From: a bacterium
GTDB taxonomy: Bacteria > SAR324 > XYD2-FULL-50-16
Assembly: GCA_024275165.1 (NCBI GenBank)
Contig: JAJRZQ010000036.1
Span: 24,919 to 88,918 of the forward strand
Reading direction: 5' to 3'
DNA: 64,000 nt
The notes beneath the pieces are model-generated. The model saw nothing but the letters and a program-made list of their open reading frames with translations, was not told where the DNA came from and did no database searches. Every line of letters begins with the position of its first letter. The stretch's first letter is position 1. The translations under genes were made by a program, and so were the position numbers. Below, in pieces: positions 61,057 to 64,000 of this stretch.

Positions 61057-62292
61057 ATGACAACCCCTGCAAAAACAATCGCTTTTCCAGAATTTATCGC
61101 CTTGATGGCGATGATGAGTTCTCTCATGGCCCTTTCCATTGATGCCATGCTCCCTGCCTTGCCCCAGATTGGGCATGACTTGGGCGTACTTCGAGCGAAC
61201 GACAATCAATTGATCATTTCCAGCCTTTTTGCGGGCATGGCCTTAGGCCTGCTTTTCTATGGGCCTCTTTCGGATTCCTTTGGCAGAAAACCCCCTTTAT
61301 ATATCGGTTTGATTCTGTTTATCCTGGGCTGCTTGGTGTCGATTTTCTCCCATGACTTCAAGCAAATGCTACTCGGTCGCTTGCTTCAGGGAATCGGCCT
61401 AGCGGCGCCTAGAGTGGTCTCTTTGGCGATGATCCGCGACCAGTTTCAAGGGAAGGCCATGGCGAGGGTGATGTCTTTTGTGATGATGGTTTTTATTCTT
61501 GTTCCCGCCTTGGCACCGGCCATGGGGCAAGCGATTTTATGGGTCGCCCCTTGGCAGGCTATTTTTGGCCTTTTTGTGCTCTTATCCTTGGTGCTTTTAG
61601 TTTGGTTCGCTTTGCGCCAGCCGGAAACCTTAGCTTTAACGCATCGCACTCCCTTTACGCTGCGAAAAATTCTCCAAACCTTGGCGGAAATTTTAAGACT
61701 ACGCGCCGCGCTGGGCCCCACCATTGCCTTAGGCATTGTATTTGGTGCCTTTTTGGGTTACTTGAGTACGGCGCAACAGATCTTTCAGGGATTGTACGCT
61801 CAAGGGAACCGTTTTGCGCTTTATTTTGGGCTTTTGGCCTTGGTGTTTGGGGGGGCTTCGTTATTCAACGCAAAGTTGGTGCGATTTTTTAGTCTGCGTC
61901 AACTTTCTAAATGGACTTTACTGGCCCAAACCATTTTTTCTTCCTGCTTTTTCTTTTTTTCCCAAGCTTGGGAAGGAGTTCCTCCATTTGAGACCTTTTT
62001 ATTGTTTTTAGCGGCTTCCTTTGTCTGTGTCGCTATCTTATTCGGCAATCTCAATGCCCTCGCTATGGAGCCCTTAGGCCACATTGCGGGAATCGGTGCC
62101 GCGGTTGTGGGCACCATCTCCACCTTTATTTCAGCCGGATTGGGTGCCATGATCGGGCAGATGTATGATGAGACCCTGCTGCCCTTGGCAGGTGGTTTTG
62201 CCATCTTGGGACTAGGTAGCCTGTTGATCTTGGTGGGAACAACGGAGGAGGTCTTGCAAGCAGCAAAAAATCTTTCCGCAGAGACTTCCTAA
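61057..62292 (+). CDS. Bcr/CflA-type MFS multidrug efflux transporter
   Basis: A 411-residue major facilitator protein with 12 predicted helices. The N-terminus FIALMAMMSSLMALSIDAML and PALPQIGHDL plus GPLSDSFGRKPPLYIGLILF are Bcr/CflA family hallmarks; the central LLGRLLQGIGLAAPRVVS motif follows. It probably exports drugs or sulfonamide-like compounds by proton antiport. Direct control is unknown; it lies 489 bases from the peroxiredoxin-like gene. No strong ribosome binding site. Confidence 0.85.
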   Translation: MTTPAKTIAFPEFIALMAMMSSLMALSIDAMLPALPQIGHDLGVLRANDNQLIISSLFAGMALGLLFYGPLSDSFGRKPPLYIGLILFILGCLVSIFSHDFKQMLLGRLLQGIGLAAPRVVSLAMIRDQFQGKAMARVMSFVMMVFILVPALAPAMGQAILWVAPWQAIFGLFVLLSLVLLVWFALRQPETLALTHRTPFTLRKILQTLAEILRLRAALGPTIALGIVFGAFLGYLSTAQQIFQGLYAQGNRFALYFGLLALVFGGASLFNAKLVRFFSLRQLSKWTLLAQTIFSSCFFFFSQAWEGVPPFETFLLFLAASFVCVAILFGNLNALAMEPLGHIAGIGAAVVGTISTFISAGLGAMIGQMYDETLLPLAGGFAILGLGSLLILVGTTEEVLQAAKNLSAETS

Positions 62293-62480
62293 AATAAAGT
62301 TCCTAACAGCAAGCGACCTGAGTCCAAACTAAACTAGTCCGTCGCCGCGCCAAAACAAGAATGCCTCCGGCGGCTAGGGTTGACCCCCCAAACCCCTAGA
62401 GTAAAGTTTATTGGGGTAAAAATGAAGTTTGACCCAGGCTTATTCAACCCCATAGACAGCACTTGCGCAGTCAAACCAAG

Positions 62481-62522
62481 GGGGTCTAAGGGACTCGGCC
62501 CTTAGACCGCGGAGCATATTGA
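62481..62522 (+). repeat. Dispersed palindrome with GCGGAGCAT tail, copy 3
   Basis: GGGG, then an eight-pair stem TCTAAGGG/CCCTTAGA, then CCGCGGAGCATATTG. The tail is shared with copies 1 and 2, while the stem is different in sequence but still self-complementary. Confidence 0.6.
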
Positions 62523-62705
62523 TATTATTGCGCGCCGCAGACATTCAAATCGCGGGGCAGGGCTCCGCGCGAGCCGCCACGCAAGACCGCGGCAGTGAAC
62601 TGTCTATCTCTTTATTTCATCCACTATACGCTCCCTTGAGAGCCTGCCCAAGCCTTAAGGCTGATTTGTTTCGGCTTCCCTCAAACCTTTATTTTACGCC
62701 CTCTC

Positions 62706-62734
62706 TTGACAACTTTAGAGACCTCAATTATAGT
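62706..62734 (+). promoter_or_regulatory. Sigma-70 promoter of the tRNA-Gly/tRNA-Cys unit
   Basis: TTGACA and TATAGT separated by exactly 17 bases, with the tRNA-Gly 5' end ten bases after the -10 box. A near-consensus promoter, as usual for stable RNA. Confidence 0.75.
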
Positions 62735-62744
62735 TATCAATCAA

Positions 62745-62820
62745 GCGAGAATAGCTCAGTTGGTAGAGCGCCACCTTGCCAAGGTGGAGGTCGCGAGTTC
62801 GAACCTCGTTTCTCGCTCCA
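62745..62820 (+). tRNA. tRNA-Gly (anticodon GCC)
   Basis: A 76-base cloverleaf with encoded CCA. Acceptor GCGAGAA pairs with TTCTCGC; D arm GCTCAGTTGGTAGAGC; anticodon stem CCACC/GGTGG enclosing TTGCCAA; T arm CGAGGTTCG written as GCGAGTTCGAACCTCG. All invariant positions are present. Confidence 0.95.
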
Positions 62821-62826
62821 ACCTCT

Positions 62827-62900
62827 GGCGAGGTAGCCAAGCGGTTAGGCAGAGGTCTGCAAAACCTTTCAGGTCGGTTCGACTCCGATCCTCGCCTCCA
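62827..62900 (+). tRNA. tRNA-Cys (anticodon GCA)
   Basis: A 74-base cloverleaf with encoded CCA. Acceptor GGCGAGG pairs with CCTCGCC; anticodon loop CTGCAAA gives GCA; T arm CGGTTCGACTCCG. It lies six bases after tRNA-Gly and is co-transcribed with it. An integrase remnant begins about 125 bases downstream, a usual place for integration. Confidence 0.93.
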
Positions 62901-63025
62901 CAAATTCTAGATATAAGCCGGTTCTGGCTTCAAGAGTCTTCGTAAACCAAGACAACCTAAGGACCAAGAAAGGTCACAGTTGCAGGGTTTCGTCATGACG
63001 GGTTCGACGAGCGAAAAATCCAAAG

Positions 63026-63694
63026 TTGGTGATTCAAGTCCATCAAGGCGGGCCGTACTTCTACCCTTGTGTGATCCCCAAGGATGTTCAGCCATTCCTA
63101 GAGCAAAAACCTGAATTTCGCATTTCTCTCAAGACGGGCCTATACTGTGACGCTAAACGGTTAGCAAGAAAGCTGGATGATTACGCCAAACGGCTCTTTT
63201 ATGGGGTTCGCCTCCGGCAGGAATGCTTTCCCATCTCATTGATCAAAGAAAAACTGACCCAATATTTAGGGCAACTCCTTGAACCTTCTCAGAGAGTTGG
63301 GTACTTTCTAAAACAAAACAATCTCCAGCCAATCGTTACAGTACCCAAAAAATGATCAAACCCAAGATGCAGCAGGAGAGAGACCTGCGCCTTGAACTTT
63401 TTGATTTCCTAGTATCTAGGATGTCGGTTAAGGACATCAGGCTATATCTGCGTGATAAAGCGGTACCCCAAAGCCAGGACCGATTTTCTAAAGTCTAATG
63501 ACCCCTTCTCCGTTAAATCAGCTTTTCGGGTATTCGCCTTAGGAAAAAACAAATCAGATAAAACCATTCCGCTTAAGCTTCGCAAGGTTACCGATGATTT
63601 TGCTAAAATGGTCCTTGGTGATTATTTGAATAGTCTCCCAGACTCGGAACAAAGGGAATGGTGTGCTGACTATGCTGACGGATACTCACTTTAA
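63026..63694 (+). pseudogene. Tyrosine-recombinase (integrase) remnant, frameshifted
   Basis: The frame 63026-63355 encodes an integrase N-terminus (GGPYFYPCVIPKDVQPFLEQ, KPEFRISLKTGLYCDAKRLA, RKLDDYAKRLFYG), the SLKTG arm-binding-like segment seen at the start of many phage-type integrases. Later parts appear in other frames, such as 63452-63694 (RTDFLKSNDPFSVKSAFRVF), separated by stops. The catalytic R-H-R-Y domain is not found. It sits just past tRNA-Cys, consistent with the decayed left end of an integrated element. Confidence 0.65.
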
Positions 63695-63854
63695 GAACAT
63701 CTTGCGGAACCTACAGCCAACCCAGGCCCTTTTGAGTTTGTAAAAATTTGAATCTGATCTGACAGTACACCCTATTTTGAGCGTTGAGCAAACTCTATTC
63801 GAGTTTGCTTGCAGTGCCTACGGCGCAGTATCGCCTGCGCGGCGGGCGTGTCCG

Positions 63855-64000
63855 TTAGTTTAAACCTGTCGGGTTTAAGCTAACCACCTTTTCTTGCCAG
63901 ATTTCTTTTCCAGCAAGGAAAGTCTCCATGGGCGTTCTGCCCTCGCATATCTTACCCTGATGGGTTCGTTGCTCATTGTAATGACTCAACCATATGTCCA
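63855..64000 (-). CDS. IS481-like transposase C-terminus, cut by window edge
   Basis: On the minus strand an open frame enters at the right edge and ends at TAA 63857-63855. It encodes DIWLSHYNEQRTHQGKICEG and RTPMETFLAGKEIWQEK, the standard C-terminal motif of IS481/IS3-type integrase-core transposases (hYNxxRxHQGxxxxGxTPxxxF). About 48 residues are in the window. The sequence GAATCTGATCTGACA at 63750-63764, if inverted, resembles a terminal repeat of such elements, so the IS boundary may lie there. Confidence 0.75.
   Translation of the reverse strand, partial: DIWLSHYNEQRTHQGKICEGRTPMETFLAGKEIWQEKVVSLNPTGLN

Larger units (their letters stand above)
62293..62744. other. Intergenic region before the tRNA genes
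   Basis: No protein gene supported. It contains palindrome copy 3 (62481-62522) and the tRNA promoter (62706-62734). The open frame 62519-62836 overlaps the tRNA genes and is spurious. Confidence 0.6.

Noticed and set aside
62519-62945. Open frames across the tRNA genes
   Set aside because: They run through tRNA-Gly and tRNA-Cys and have no ribosome binding site.

Overview
The window looks like chromosome from a Gram-negative (diderm) bacterium of roughly balanced base composition. Outer-membrane beta-barrels, lipoproteins and periplasmic cytochromes imply two membranes. The elongation factor G at 38273-40369 has the 'AHIDSGKTT' P-loop typical of the mitochondrial/spirochaete/planctomycete/deltaproteobacterial EF-G1 type. 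MqnA points to menaquinone made by the futalosine route. A deltaproteobacterium-like or SAR324/Lambdaproteobacteria-like lineage is my best guess; this is inference and not proven.

Layout. 1-7.3 kb: a cut-off gene at the left edge, a PHP phosphoesterase translationally coupled to a 5'-nucleotidase-family protein, and a Sel1/pentapeptide-repeat lipoprotein. 7.4-16.9 kb: a signalling block with a hybrid histidine kinase, an MCP-like transducer, a giant pentapeptide-repeat protein, a CheY-like receiver, a CheA-like kinase lacking CheW, and a degenerate HD-GYP protein. 17-26.5 kb: a DUF3422 protein, a frameshifted sterol-desaturase-family gene, then a minus-strand envelope cluster with two thioredoxin-like proteins, a beta-barrel with a CCGGG N-terminus, a lipoprotein with a YtkA/FixH-like segment, a His/Cys-rich DUF2946-like protein and a PBP4-type carboxypeptidase broken by an in-frame stop. 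27-30 kb: a NYN-domain gene also split by an in-frame stop, a TetR regulator and a FecR-like secreted protein. 30-36 kb: housekeeping genes (class II DAHP synthase, panB, dCTP deaminase, tgt, RNase R). 36-38.2 kb: a graveyard of IS5- and IS3-family remnants around an intact lipoprotein gene. 38.2-45.5 kb: fusA, mqnA, cinA, rpsU, an octanoyltransferase-like gene, lipA and comF.

45.7-59 kb is a long, nearly unidirectional minus-strand tract. It holds a pentahaem cytochrome with a mono-haem lipoprotein carrying Cys/Met/His tandem repeats, two glycosyltransferases, a PAS kinase, an EamA transporter, and an arsenosugar-type locus: ArsM, HD-GYP, NapH-like ferredoxin, DUF547 and radical-SAM ArsS, headed by an ECF sigma factor with an NrsF-like anti-sigma factor. 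59-64 kb: a TetR regulator with a peroxiredoxin-like neighbour sharing an identical 15-bp putative operator, a Bcr/CflA transporter, tRNA-Gly and tRNA-Cys, and a decayed integrase and transposase to the right edge.

Three families of short structured repeats are scattered between genes: a 200-bp element with 11-bp terminal inverted repeats (two full copies), a hairpin with a conserved TGAAAAAYGCG loop (four copies, stems partly compensating), and a palindrome followed by GCGGAGCAT (three copies). Several genes start at TTG inside a TTGA stop/start overlap. At least three protein-coding genes are interrupted by a single lesion, so either real decay or assembly error must be settled before they are interpreted.
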